The notes: generated by a model from the letters alone, not told the origin. DNA of 10,505 nt from Actinomycetota bacterium (GCA_009703975.1 WLFB01000025.1:1-10505), one strand, 5' to 3'. Positions 1 to 7,352 are shown, counted from the first letter of the stretch. Program-made: numbers and translations.

Positions 1-688
1 CATGTCGGCATCTGAAGCGCTCAATGCTCTAGCCGAGGCGCGCCACGAGGGACTAAATGTGTTTGGTGAGACTTGTCCGCAATACCTATATATGACGCTT
101 GAAGATCATTTGGCTCGACCAGGTTTCGAAGGCGCAAAGTTTGTGTGCTCGCCACCAATTCGTAGCAAGCACGACAAGCATGATCACCACGGTGATCTAT
201 GGAAGGGATTGCGAATGAACGAACTGGCAATCGTTTCAACGGATCATTGCCCGTTTTGTTACAAGGATCAAAAAGAGCTTGGTATCGGCAATTTCTCAAA
301 GATTCCAAATGGCATGGGTGGAGTAGAACACCGCATGGAGCTTATTTACCAGGGCGTCGTGCAGGGTGAACTTTCACTTGAACGTTGGGTCGAAACTTGC
401 AGCACCACACCGGCTCGAATGTTCGGCATGTATCCGCAAAAAGGTGTCATTGCACCAGGTTCAGATGCTGACATTTTGGTCTGGGATCCGAATAAGAAGA
501 CAAAAATCGGCATTAACGACAAGCACCACATGAACATGGACCACTCTTCGTGGGAAGGCACTGTGATTGATGGCAAAGTTGACACGGTTTTATCACGTGG
601 CATGGTTGTGATTGAAAATGATAAATACACTGGTCGCAAAGGTCACGGCAAATTTATTAAGCGTGGTCTGTGTCAGTACCTCAATTAG
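1..688 (+). CDS. hydA: Dihydropyrimidinase / D-hydantoinase, C-terminal part (5' end outside window)
   Basis: Cyclic amidohydrolase that opens dihydrouracil or dihydrothymine (or hydantoins) to the N-carbamoyl-beta-amino acid; a cytosolic metalloenzyme. The visible 228 residues match the second half of the family, which is usually about 460-480 residues long. Seen (counting the Met at position 2 as residue 1): the GETCPQYL segment at residues 22-29, CSPPIR at 49-54, STDHCPF at 79-85 with the presumed catalytic, metal-binding Asp81, and the substrate-loop motif NGMGGVEHR. The C-terminal part (GSDADILVWDP and following) forms the beta-sandwich domain. The ATG at position 2 lies inside a conserved region (family members read V-H-x-S before EAL), so it is an internal Met and not a start. 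The metal-ligand HxH and the carbamylated Lys lie upstream, outside the window. It is the first visible gene of the operon. Hydantoinase versus dihydropyrimidinase cannot be decided from sequence; the downstream semialdehyde dehydrogenase favours pyrimidine breakdown. Confidence 0.93.
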   Translation, partial: MSASEALNALAEARHEGLNVFGETCPQYLYMTLEDHLARPGFEGAKFVCSPPIRSKHDKHDHHGDLWKGLRMNELAIVSTDHCPFCYKDQKELGIGNFSKIPNGMGGVEHRMELIYQGVVQGELSLERWVETCSTTPARMFGMYPQKGVIAPGSDADILVWDPNKKTKIGINDKHHMNMDHSSWEGTVIDGKVDTVLSRGMVVIENDKYTGRKGHGKFIKRGLCQYLN

Positions 689-744
689 TGGAAGATCGCA
701 TTAAATAATCCATAAAATTATTAAGTAATCATCGTAAAACAAAC

Positions 745-750
745 AGGAGA
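745..750 (+). promoter_or_regulatory. Ribosome binding site of mmsA
   Basis: AGGAGA lies 4 nt before the ATG at 755 and fixes that start. The 66-bp gap before the gene (689-754) is AT-rich, with a weak imperfect AT hairpin around 701-724. I see no convincing terminator or promoter in it, so co-transcription with the dihydropyrimidinase gene is likely. Confidence 0.75.
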
Positions 751-754
751 AATC

Positions 755-2239
755 ATGAATCGCATTAGTCATTGGGTTAATAACAAAGTTGTCGCGGGCA
801 CATCTGGCAAGAGTGGCAAAGTATTTAATCCAGCAACTGGCAAACAAGAGTCAGAGGTTGACTTGGCCAGTATCGCCGATGTTGACGCAGCAGTTGCTTC
901 AGCAAAAGCAGCGTTTCCTGCTTGGCGCGCTACGAACTTATCTCGTCGTGCAGAAATCATGTTTCGGATGCGCGAACTTGTCGATGCAAACCGCAAAGAA
1001 ATCGCGTCGTTGTTGACACAAGAGCATGGCAAAGTTCCAAGTGATGCACTTGGTGAAGTCGCACGTGGTCTTGAAAATATTGAATTCGCATGCGGTGTAC
1101 CTGCAATGCTCAAGGGCGGCTATTCAGAGCAAGCTTCGACAGGCGTAGATGTTTATTCAATTCGTCAGCCGCTTGGTGTAGTCGCAGGTATCACGCCATT
1201 TAATTTTCCAGCAATGGTGCCGATGTGGATGTTTGCCAATGCCATCATGTGCGGCAACACATTTATTTTGAAGCCAAGCGAAAAAGATCCATCAGCATCA
1301 ATGTTCATCGCTGATTTATTGCGTCAAGCAGGTCTTCCTGATGGCGTTTACAACGTTGTACACGGTGACAAAGTTGCAGTTGATCGTTTGCTGGATCATC
1401 CAGATATTGCTGCGGTGAGTTTCGTCGGTTCAACACCGATTGCAAAATATGTTTACGAAACCGGAACAAAAAATGGCAAGCGCGTGCAAGCTCTTGGCGG
1501 CGCAAAGAATCACATGCTGGTCCTACCAGATGCCGATCTTGACATGGCGGCCGATGCAGCAATCAGTGCAGCTTACGGTTCAGCCGGCGAGCGATGCATG
1601 GCAGTTTCAGTTGTGCTCGCAGTAGACACAGTTGCCGACGCACTAGTTGAAAAAATTAAAACTCGAGTACCAAATATTAAAGTTGGTGCCGGCACAGACC
1701 CAGCCAGTGAGATGGGTCCATTGATTAGTCGCGAACATCGTGACAAGGTCGCTGGTTATGTAACTGGTGCCGCAAAAGAAGGCGCAAAAGTCGTGATCGA
1801 CGGCACCGATAAAGCCAAAGACGAAGGATTCTTCTTGAATCCAAGCTTGATCGACCATGTCAAACCAGGCATGAAGTGTTACGACGAAGAAATTTTCGGA
1901 CCAGTACTTACGGTCATGCGCGTCAAGAGTTACGACGAGGGTCTGAAGGCAATCAACGACAATCAATTCGGAAACGGCACTGCAATTTTCACACGAGATG
2001 GTGGAGTCGCAAGACAGTTTCAATATGAAGTCAATGTCGGAATGGTCGGCATCAACGTGCCGATTCCAGTTCCAGTTTCGTACTATTCATTTGGCGGTTG
2101 GAAGGCAAGTTTGTTTGGCGACCAACACATGTATGGCCCAGAAGGCATCAACTTCTATACGCGCGGAAAAGTCGTAACTTCACGATGGCCAGACCCGCGA
2201 ACATCGCAAGTTGACCTCGGCTTCCCGCACAGTCGGTAA
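755..2239 (+). CDS. mmsA: CoA-acylating (methyl)malonate-semialdehyde dehydrogenase
   Basis: NAD-dependent aldehyde dehydrogenase that converts malonate semialdehyde to acetyl-CoA, or methylmalonate semialdehyde to propionyl-CoA, with release of CO2. Its 494 residues are the normal family length. Seen: the nucleotide-binding stretch ITPFNFPAMVP at 146-156 and ILKPSE at 171-176, and VSFVGST at 221-227. GGAKNH at 248-253 is the MmsA version of the usual ALDH catalytic-Glu motif; the Asn there is typical of this subfamily. The catalytic Cys281 sits in GERCMA. Arg280 next to it and Arg104 in the EVARGLENIEFA segment match the two arginines thought to bind the substrate carboxylate in B. subtilis IolA. 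EEIFGPV is at 378-384. In this operon it would finish the breakdown of beta-alanine (uracil) or beta-aminoisobutyrate (thymine), fed by the aminotransferase at 8217-9566. Valine or inositol catabolism is the other usual context, but no such genes are nearby. Confidence 0.95.
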   Translation: MNRISHWVNNKVVAGTSGKSGKVFNPATGKQESEVDLASIADVDAAVASAKAAFPAWRATNLSRRAEIMFRMRELVDANRKEIASLLTQEHGKVPSDALGEVARGLENIEFACGVPAMLKGGYSEQASTGVDVYSIRQPLGVVAGITPFNFPAMVPMWMFANAIMCGNTFILKPSEKDPSASMFIADLLRQAGLPDGVYNVVHGDKVAVDRLLDHPDIAAVSFVGSTPIAKYVYETGTKNGKRVQALGGAKNHMLVLPDADLDMAADAAISAAYGSAGERCMAVSVVLAVDTVADALVEKIKTRVPNIKVGAGTDPASEMGPLISREHRDKVAGYVTGAAKEGAKVVIDGTDKAKDEGFFLNPSLIDHVKPGMKCYDEEIFGPVLTVMRVKSYDEGLKAINDNQFGNGTAIFTRDGGVARQFQYEVNVGMVGINVPIPVPVSYYSFGGWKASLFGDQHMYGPEGINFYTRGKVVTSRWPDPRTSQVDLGFPHSR

Positions 2240-2244
2240 TCAAA

Positions 2245-3261
2245 ATGGATATCGGCATTGTTCTGCAGACAACGCCACCTGCAAGTCAGGTGATCGACCT
2301 CGCAGTACAAGCTGACGCCCAAGGTTTCTCGCACGTCTGGACATTCGATAGTCACATTTTGTGGGAAGAACCTTTCGTTATATATAGCCAGATTTTGGCA
2401 AAGACAAACAATGTCATTGTCGGGCCAATGGTTACAAACCCTGCAACTCGCGACTGGACAGTAACCGCAAGTTTGTTTGCAACATTAAACGAAATGTACG
2501 GCAATCGAACGGTGTGCGGTATTGGTCGAGGCGATTCGGCTGTTCGAGTCACAAATGGCAAACCAACGACGCTTGCAACACTTCGAGAAAGTATTGACGT
2601 GATTCGCGAGCTTTCAAACGGTCGCGAAATTGCTTACAACGGTTCGAAAATAAAATTTGAGTGGGCGTCAAAAAGCAGGTGCGAAGTTTGGGTGGCTGCG
2701 TACGGTCCCAAAGCGTTGCAATTAACTGGCGAAGTTGGCGATGGCTTTATATTGCAACTCGCAGATATTGATATAGCGGCGTGGACAATTGAGGCCGTTC
2801 GTAAAGCTGCTCGCGACGCAGGTCGTGATCCGAAAAGTGTAAAAATCTGCGTTGCTGCACCGGCATATGTTGGTAGCAATTTGTCGCATATGCGCGAACA
2901 GTGCCGATGGTTCGGTGGAATGGTCGGCAATCACGTTGCAGATATTGTGGCTCGCTATGGCGATTCAAGTTCTGTGCCAGCAGCACTCACCGACTACATA
3001 AAAGGTCGTGAAGGCTACGATTATAAACAGCACGGTCAAGCCGGAAACACGCACACAACATTTGTGCCCGACGCGATTGTTGATCGGTTTTGTATTCTCG
3101 GTGAGGTCGATGAGCATCTCAAGCGACTTAAGGAACTGCGCGATTTGGGTGTCGATCAGTTTTCGGTTTATTTGCAACACGACGGCAAACAAGAAACGTT
3201 AGATGCTTACGGCAAACATATTTTGCCAGAATTCGCAGCTCGAACGCAGGCCAAGAAATAA
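2245..3261 (+). CDS. LLM-class flavin/F420-dependent oxidoreductase (TIGR03842 / CPS_4043-like)
   Basis: Bacterial luciferase-like TIM-barrel protein of 338 residues, start ATG five bases after the mmsA stop. Seen: the N-terminal first strand MDIGIVLQTTPPASQV; FDSHILWEEPFVIYSQ near 34-49; NPATRDWTVTASLFATLNEMYGNRT near 65-90; GIGRGDSAVRVTNGKPTTLATLRES near 92-116; VWVAAYGPKALQLTGEVGDGFILQLA near 148-173. From memory these blocks match closely the TIGR03842 subfamily, which is often found beside dihydropyrimidinase and NMT1-like ABC genes. The cofactor (F420, FMN, or both) is not certain from sequence, and the family name was given by similarity. The substrate is unknown. RutA, a uracil ring-opening enzyme, has the same fold. 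The position between pyrimidine-pathway enzymes and the importer suggests it acts on the imported ring compound. The stop overlaps the next start by one base (TAATG), so translational coupling is likely. Confidence 0.88.
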   Translation: MDIGIVLQTTPPASQVIDLAVQADAQGFSHVWTFDSHILWEEPFVIYSQILAKTNNVIVGPMVTNPATRDWTVTASLFATLNEMYGNRTVCGIGRGDSAVRVTNGKPTTLATLRESIDVIRELSNGREIAYNGSKIKFEWASKSRCEVWVAAYGPKALQLTGEVGDGFILQLADIDIAAWTIEAVRKAARDAGRDPKSVKICVAAPAYVGSNLSHMREQCRWFGGMVGNHVADIVARYGDSSSVPAALTDYIKGREGYDYKQHGQAGNTHTTFVPDAIVDRFCILGEVDEHLKRLKELRDLGVDQFSVYLQHDGKQETLDAYGKHILPEFAARTQAKK

Positions 3262-4139
3262 TGAAGTTTGTGCGTCGCATCGCGTATCGCACATCTATGT
3301 TTTTGTTGACGTTGGTTTTACTCGTTGGTATTTGGGAACTTTACAAAGCAACTGGCCCACAAGACGGCGGCATAATATTTGGCGCTCGAGTGTTGCCTCG
3401 TGCAAATGACACGGCAATGCCCCACGTTTCGACGATGTTTAGTCGCTATGGTCGGCCAGAGGTGCGGGGTTCAGATAAAGAAATATGGCAAGTGGTTCTC
3501 TCCGGTGCGTGGTTTTCGCTGAGATTATCGCTGGTTGGTTTTTTTCTAGGTACAACAATTGGCGTCGGTCTGGCAGTGCTGATGGCTCGATTCAATACTG
3601 TTCGACGCGGGCTATTGCCATATCTTGTAATGTCACAAACGGTTCCATTGATCGCTCTTGCGCCTTTGGTTGTGAGTTGGGGAGGAAAACTCGAGATCGG
3701 TTCTTTTGTCTGGCCGCGTTGGTTGTCGGCTTCAATTCTCGGCACGTTTCTTGCATTCTTCCCGGTCGCAGTTGGCACACTGCGCGGATTAACAAGTTCG
3801 CCTGCAGCTGCTGTTGAACTAATGAGCAGTTATGCAGCCTCATGGAGACAGACACTTTTCAAATTGCGCTTTCCTGCAGCGGTGCCGTTCATGGTTCCCG
3901 CTCTAAAACTCGGTGCATCTGGTGCGGTAGTTGGTGTCGTTGTTGCCGAAATCAGTACCGGCCTAAAGGGTGGAATCGGGCGATTGATTATCGAATATGC
4001 GCGCGAAGCAACTGGCGACCCTGCGAAAGTTTTTACGGCAGTATTCGGCGCAGCAGCACTCGGGCTAACAATGTCTGGATTAGTCGTATTTTTTGATTTG
4101 TTTTTAATGCGTAACCGACCAAGGGAGACGAGTACATGA
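3261..4139 (+). CDS. ABC transporter permease (BPD/SsuC-TauC-like), first subunit
   Basis: Inner-membrane permease of 292 residues, part of a nitrate/sulfonate/thiamine-precursor type importer. Seen: a first membrane helix at about 11-28, then a roughly 50-residue external stretch (30-80). A core of hydrophobic helices follows at about 88-109, 118-139, 157-176, 208-232 and 256-282. The cytoplasmic coupling loop lies at about 181-210: E186-L-M-S-S-Y-A-A-S, then KLRFPAAVPF. This is the EAA loop that contacts the ATPase, but the usual Gly six residues after the Glu is Ala192. The second permease (4981-5745) has the same ELM-x-SYAAS core, so the two probably form a heterodimer. The gene begins on the last base of the oxidoreductase stop and ends in a 4-nt ATGA overlap with the ATPase gene. 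The long external stretch is not typical of SsuC-like proteins. Confidence 0.9.
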   Translation: MKFVRRIAYRTSMFLLTLVLLVGIWELYKATGPQDGGIIFGARVLPRANDTAMPHVSTMFSRYGRPEVRGSDKEIWQVVLSGAWFSLRLSLVGFFLGTTIGVGLAVLMARFNTVRRGLLPYLVMSQTVPLIALAPLVVSWGGKLEIGSFVWPRWLSASILGTFLAFFPVAVGTLRGLTSSPAAAVELMSSYAASWRQTLFKLRFPAAVPFMVPALKLGASGAVVGVVVAEISTGLKGGIGRLIIEYAREATGDPAKVFTAVFGAAALGLTMSGLVVFFDLFLMRNRPRETST

Positions 4140-4966
4140 GTGCTGTCGCAAACACCAGTGCAGTTGAAGTTATTGGTGCCAGCAAGATATTTAATGAGGG
4201 CACAGCTAATCAAGTAGACGCACTTCTTGATGTAAATTTGACGATTGCGCCCGGTGAGTTTGTTTCACTTATTGGCCCATCTGGTTGTGGCAAATCAACA
4301 TTGTTGCGTCTGATCGCCAACTTACTTGAACCGACGCAAGGTGAGATAAGTGTTAACGGCAAAACTTCTGCGCAGGCTCGACTTGATCAAGATTATGGAA
4401 TGGCTTTTCAACAGGCTGGGTTATTTGATTGGCGTACTGTTAGTAAAAATATAGAACTGCCACTTGAGTTAAAAGGGTGGGATAAAAAGAAGCGTGCCGT
4501 GCGCGCCGCAGAAATGTTAGAACTTGTGAAACTGCAAGATTTTGGCAATATGTTTCCTTGGCAACTTTCAGGAGGTATGCAACAGCGCGTTGCCATTGCT
4601 CGTGCGCTTGCCGCTCATCCGCCGCTATTGCTGATGGATGAGCCTTTTGGTGCACTTGATGAAATGACCCGCGAATATATGCAGGGCGAATTGCTGAGAA
4701 TTTGTGAAGAGACTTCGACGACCGTTGTATTTGTAACGCACTCAATCCCTGAGGCTGTGTATCTTTCAAACAGAGTCGTTGTAATGTCACCACGACCTGG
4801 TCGAATACTTGAGATAATCCCCGTAAATCTGGGTTCAAAGCGAAGCGAGTTGACCCGAGCGGCTGATGGTTTTTTTAGAAGTATTACTTCTGTACGTGAA
4901 GCTCTTCGCGGTACGCACGCAGACCATGTCGCAAGCACCGCAATTCGTGGCGTTGAAGATCGCTGA
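4136..4966 (+). CDS. ABC transporter ATP-binding protein (SsuB/TauB/ThiZ-like)
   Basis: ATPase subunit of the importer, 276 residues, peripheral on the cytoplasmic face. All core motifs are intact: Walker A GPSGCGKST at 47-55, Q-loop AFQQAGLFDWRTV near 90-102, signature LSGGMQQR at 144-151, Walker B LLLMDEP at 164-170 with catalytic Glu169, D-loop GALDE at 172-176, and switch His202 in FVTHSIPEAV. The FDWRTV segment after the Q-loop and the MSPRPGR stretch (217-223) are typical of the nitrate/taurine/aliphatic-sulfonate ATPase group. The start overlaps the upstream permease stop (ATGA), so the two are translationally coupled. Residues after about 235 form a short C-terminal tail with no recognised regulatory domain. 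The gene is flanked by two different permease genes, so one ATPase homodimer should serve a permease heterodimer. Confidence 0.95.
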   Translation: MSAVANTSAVEVIGASKIFNEGTANQVDALLDVNLTIAPGEFVSLIGPSGCGKSTLLRLIANLLEPTQGEISVNGKTSAQARLDQDYGMAFQQAGLFDWRTVSKNIELPLELKGWDKKKRAVRAAEMLELVKLQDFGNMFPWQLSGGMQQRVAIARALAAHPPLLLMDEPFGALDEMTREYMQGELLRICEETSTTVVFVTHSIPEAVYLSNRVVVMSPRPGRILEIIPVNLGSKRSELTRAADGFFRSITSVREALRGTHADHVASTAIRGVEDR

Positions 4967-4980
4967 GAAAAAATTCAAAA

Positions 4981-5745
4981 ATGAAAACTCTCGAACGGTT
5001 TAAAAAAATTGCAACACCATTTGTATTTGGAGTTGTATTTTTGGGTCTTTGGGAGGGCTCCGTTAATGGTTTTGATTTGAAGCCATATTTTTTGGCGGCC
5101 CCATCAAAAATCATGGAGCAATTTTTAAATAATACGACTCGAATTTGGGAAGCTACCGCAGTCTCTGGCAGTAATGCGTTAATTGGTTTATGTCTTGGCA
5201 CAATTTTTGGTATTGCGATGAGTTTTATTCTCAGCAGATTTCGTTTTCTGAATGAACTTGTTACACCATTAGCGATTTCGCTTAACGCGATACCGATTTT
5301 CGTCCTCGTAGCCGTATTGAACAACATGTATTCGATTACAAGTGAGGTACCGCGTAGGTTTATGGTCACCTTGGTTGTTTACTTCATCATCCTCGTGAAT
5401 GTGGCTCGAGGTTTAACACAAGTAAGTTCAATTCAAGTTGAGTTGATGCGCAGTTACGCTGCCAGCGAATTTGCAATTTTGCGCAAAGTTCGAGTGCCCA
5501 ACGCGATTCCATACTTGTTTACGGCTCTAAAAGTGGCTGCTCCGGCATCAGTAATCACCGCATTTGTAAGTGAATACTTTGGTGGTCTACAAAACGGTCT
5601 AGGTAGTCGGATTACAAGCAATATTGCGAATTCTAAGAACGCCGCAGCATGGGCATACGTTTTGGGCGCGTGCCTACTTGGGCTAGCGTTCTACACAGTC
5701 TCCATTATTTTGGAGGGTTTGACTCGAAAGGGTCAAAGTAAATAA
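4981..5745 (+). CDS. ABC transporter permease, second subunit
   Basis: Inner-membrane permease of 254 residues, shorter than its partner because it lacks the long external stretch after helix 1. Seen: hydrophobic helices at about 12-28, 65-86, 93-113, 127-143, 176-198 and 222-243. The EAA-type coupling loop is at about 150-178 (E154-L-M-R-S-Y-A-A-S, then KVRVPNAIPYL), again with Ala160 where Gly is usual. The helix after it, LKVAAPASVITAFVSEYFGG at 183-202, is a well-conserved block in SsuC/ThiX-like permeases. It starts 14 nt after the ATPase stop with only a weak purine-rich stretch (GAGAAAAAA) as a possible ribosome site, so it may depend on coupling. The role is inferred from the complete transporter set; the substrate is probably a pyrimidine or similar small heterocycle. 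Confidence 0.92.
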   Translation: MKTLERFKKIATPFVFGVVFLGLWEGSVNGFDLKPYFLAAPSKIMEQFLNNTTRIWEATAVSGSNALIGLCLGTIFGIAMSFILSRFRFLNELVTPLAISLNAIPIFVLVAVLNNMYSITSEVPRRFMVTLVVYFIILVNVARGLTQVSSIQVELMRSYAASEFAILRKVRVPNAIPYLFTALKVAAPASVITAFVSEYFGGLQNGLGSRITSNIANSKNAAAWAYVLGACLLGLAFYTVSIILEGLTRKGQSK

Positions 5746-5767
5746 CAACAATTGCGGGGTAAAACCC

Positions 5768-5774
5768 GGGGGAG
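5768..5774 (+). promoter_or_regulatory. Strong ribosome binding site before the binding-protein gene
   Basis: GGGGGAG lies 6 nt before the ATG at 5781, the best Shine-Dalgarno in the operon. A small hairpin (GGGT 5757-5760, AAA loop, ACCC 5764-5767) sits directly before it. Binding proteins are usually made in excess over the membrane subunits, and this site fits that need. Confidence 0.7.
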
Positions 5775-5780
5775 AAATAA

Positions 5781-6953
5781 ATGAAAAAACGATCATTAAA
5801 GATGGCCTTAGCCGGCGTCGCCGTGATGTCGTTGATTGCTGGCGCCTGTGGCGGTAGCGATGACGCAGCAACCGAAGAAGCAGTAACCGAAGAGACAGCA
5901 GCAGCCGCTGCAGAGTGTGTGACTCCAACACCAGTGAAGTTGCAACTTCAGTGGTTTACTCAGGCACAGTTTGCTGGATATTATGCAGCACAAGATCAGG
6001 GTTTTTACACAGAGCAATGTCTTGATGTAACAATTTTGGAAGGCGCTGTAGACATTTCACCACAAACAGTTCTCGCCAACGGCGAAGCTGATTTCGCAAT
6101 TTCTTGGGTTTCAAAAGCCTTAGCAAGTCGTGAAGGTGGAGCAGACATTGTCAACATCGCTCAAGTTTTCCAACGTTCAGGCACATTGCAGGTTTCGTTC
6201 AAAGACAAGAACATTGTTACTTCAGCAGACTTCAAAGGCAAGAACATCGGCAACTGGGGATACGGCAACGAATTTGAAATCTTCGCCGCACTCACCAAGG
6301 CCGGTCTTGATCCTGCAAAAGATGTAACACTTGTGCAGCAACAATTTGACATGGCTGGCTTGCTCTCTGGTGACATTGATGCAGCAGAAGCAATGACTTA
6401 CAACGAGTACGCACAAGTTCTCGAAGCAGTCAATCCAAAAACCAGTGCGCTCTACACAGCCGAAGACTTCAACGTCGTTTCATACGAGGCTGAAGGCGTT
6501 GGAATGTTGCAAGACGCAATTTGGGCAGACGGCAAGCGTCTCTCAGATGCTGCATACGTTGACACAGCGACAAAGTTTGTTGCTGCTTCACTTCAAGGCT
6601 GGGCGTTCTGCCGCGACAACACATCGGCTTGCCGTGACATTGTCGTTTCAAAAGGATCAAAGCTTGGTGCAAGTCACCAGTTGTGGCAAATGAACGAAGT
6701 TAACAAGTTGATCTGGCCTGCCGCAGGCGGCGCCGGAATGATCGACGCAGCAGCATGGGATCGCACAGTGACTCTTTCGCAATCAGCAAAGAATCTCGAA
6801 GGCGGAACCGTGTTGACCAAGGCTCCAGATGCGGGTTCATATACCAATGACATCGTCACTGCAGCTCTTGCATTGCTTAACGCTAAAGGTGTTGACACAA
6901 CAGGTTCGGCATACATGCCAGAGACTGTTGTACTCACCGAAGGTGGAAACTGA
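5781..6953 (+). CDS. NMT1/THI5-like ABC transporter substrate-binding lipoprotein
   Basis: Extracytoplasmic binding protein of 390 residues that captures the substrate and delivers it to the two permeases. Seen: a lipoprotein signal with basic MKKRSLK, a hydrophobic stretch at 8-19 and a lipobox-type AGAC with lipidated Cys23. An Ala/Glu/Asp-rich linker follows (about 25-45). The NMT1/THI5 fold begins near 50 with LQLQWFTQAQFAGYYAAQDQG (about 54-74); similar blocks near the N terminus characterise ThiY/SsuA-like proteins. ANGEADFAI lies at 99-107, GKNIGNWGYGNEFEIFAAL at 153-171, and AMTYNEYAQV near 204-213. Besides Cys23 there are four cysteines (46, 80, 277, 284), which could form two disulfides outside the cell. 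It is the last gene of the operon, followed by a strong terminator. Related proteins are annotated for hydroxymethylpyrimidine, riboflavin, sulfonates or pyrimidines; the neighbours favour a pyrimidine-type ligand. Confidence 0.92.
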   Translation: MKKRSLKMALAGVAVMSLIAGACGGSDDAATEEAVTEETAAAAAECVTPTPVKLQLQWFTQAQFAGYYAAQDQGFYTEQCLDVTILEGAVDISPQTVLANGEADFAISWVSKALASREGGADIVNIAQVFQRSGTLQVSFKDKNIVTSADFKGKNIGNWGYGNEFEIFAALTKAGLDPAKDVTLVQQQFDMAGLLSGDIDAAEAMTYNEYAQVLEAVNPKTSALYTAEDFNVVSYEAEGVGMLQDAIWADGKRLSDAAYVDTATKFVAASLQGWAFCRDNTSACRDIVVSKGSKLGASHQLWQMNEVNKLIWPAAGGAGMIDAAAWDRTVTLSQSAKNLEGGTVLTKAPDAGSYTNDIVTAALALLNAKGVDTTGSAYMPETVVLTEGGN

Positions 6954-6999
6954 GTTAGTTAAGTTAATCAGTTCGCTAGTTAATTTGTTAGTCAAAATT

Positions 7000-7029
7000 G
7001 GCGGGTCGCTTCGGCGGCCCGCCTTTTTT
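7000..7029 (+). terminator. Intrinsic terminator of the transporter operon (UUCG tetraloop)
   Basis: A 10-bp GC-rich stem (7000-7009 with 7014-7023, one T-G wobble at 7006/7017) closes a C(UUCG)G tetraloop at 7010-7013 and is followed by six T at 7024-7029. It starts 46 nt after the stop of the binding-protein gene. A second T-run follows at about 7037-7042. This is a textbook rho-independent terminator for the plus-strand operon. Confidence 0.95.
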
Positions 7030-7072
7030 ATTTCTGTTTTTTGCTGAGATTTAGTTTCAACAAAGAAATATT

Positions 7073-7102
7073 TATATCTAGATTTTTAAAAATCTAGATA
7101 TA
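7073..7102. repeat. Perfect 30-bp palindrome between convergent genes
   Basis: Two 15-base arms meet without a spacer between 7087 and 7088, each holding a TCTAGA block and an A/T run (TTTTT next to AAAAA). The stop codon of the minus-strand DUF5522 gene (7094-7096) lies inside the right arm, so the last codons are part of the palindrome. It sits 43 nt beyond the plus-strand terminator. As RNA it would fold into an AT-rich hairpin in either direction. No T-run follows the stem on the minus strand, so it is not a classic terminator. Confidence 0.9.
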
Positions 7103-7336
7103 CGGACAGTGTCGACAGTTGTTCGTACAGCAGTAACCGCGCGCTTTGAGCGTTGCCGCAGTGATTACGAAAAGTGAGCTAATAGGGTCGGTGTATCCAT
7201 CAGAACCACGAGCCATGGCTACTTCGTGAGCAGAGATTATTTTCTCGTAGCCATGTGCGTCTGGCGAAAGTCGAGACTCGTTGGGTTCATTCAGCGGGCG
7301 ACCTGCAAGTTTGGTAATTCTGTTTTCGTTAGCCAT
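7094..7336 (-). CDS. Small DUF5522-type protein with C-terminal CC-x3-C-x2-C motif
   Basis: Protein of 80 residues starting at the ATG at 7336 (MANENRITKL) and ending GYCCTNNCRHCPYI. The tail with Cys69, Cys70, Cys74 and Cys77, followed by Pro-Tyr, matches what I recall of the DUF5522 family, found in actinobacteria and some other bacteria. Four closely spaced cysteines suggest metal binding, possibly zinc or an iron-sulfur centre; no function is known to me. The middle part (DAHGYEKIISAHEVAMARG and YTDPISSLFVITAATLKARG) looks helical. The open frame continues upstream to an ATG at 7555, but that stretch overlaps the BtuF-like gene in another frame and is not family-like, so I chose the ATG at 7336, 16 nt after the stop of the BtuF-like gene. 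I see no clear Shine-Dalgarno, so translation may be coupled. Its 3' end lies in the 30-bp palindrome. Confidence 0.82.
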   Translation of the reverse strand: MANENRITKLAGRPLNEPNESRLSPDAHGYEKIISAHEVAMARGSDGYTDPISSLFVITAATLKARGYCCTNNCRHCPYI

Positions 7337-7352
7337 GCTGTGGATAGTTACT

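Noticed and set aside
2..4. ATG at position 2 as a true start of the dihydropyrimidinase
   Set aside because: It lies in the middle of a conserved family region and would leave only half an enzyme without the N-terminal metal-binding residues; the gene is simply cut by the window edge.
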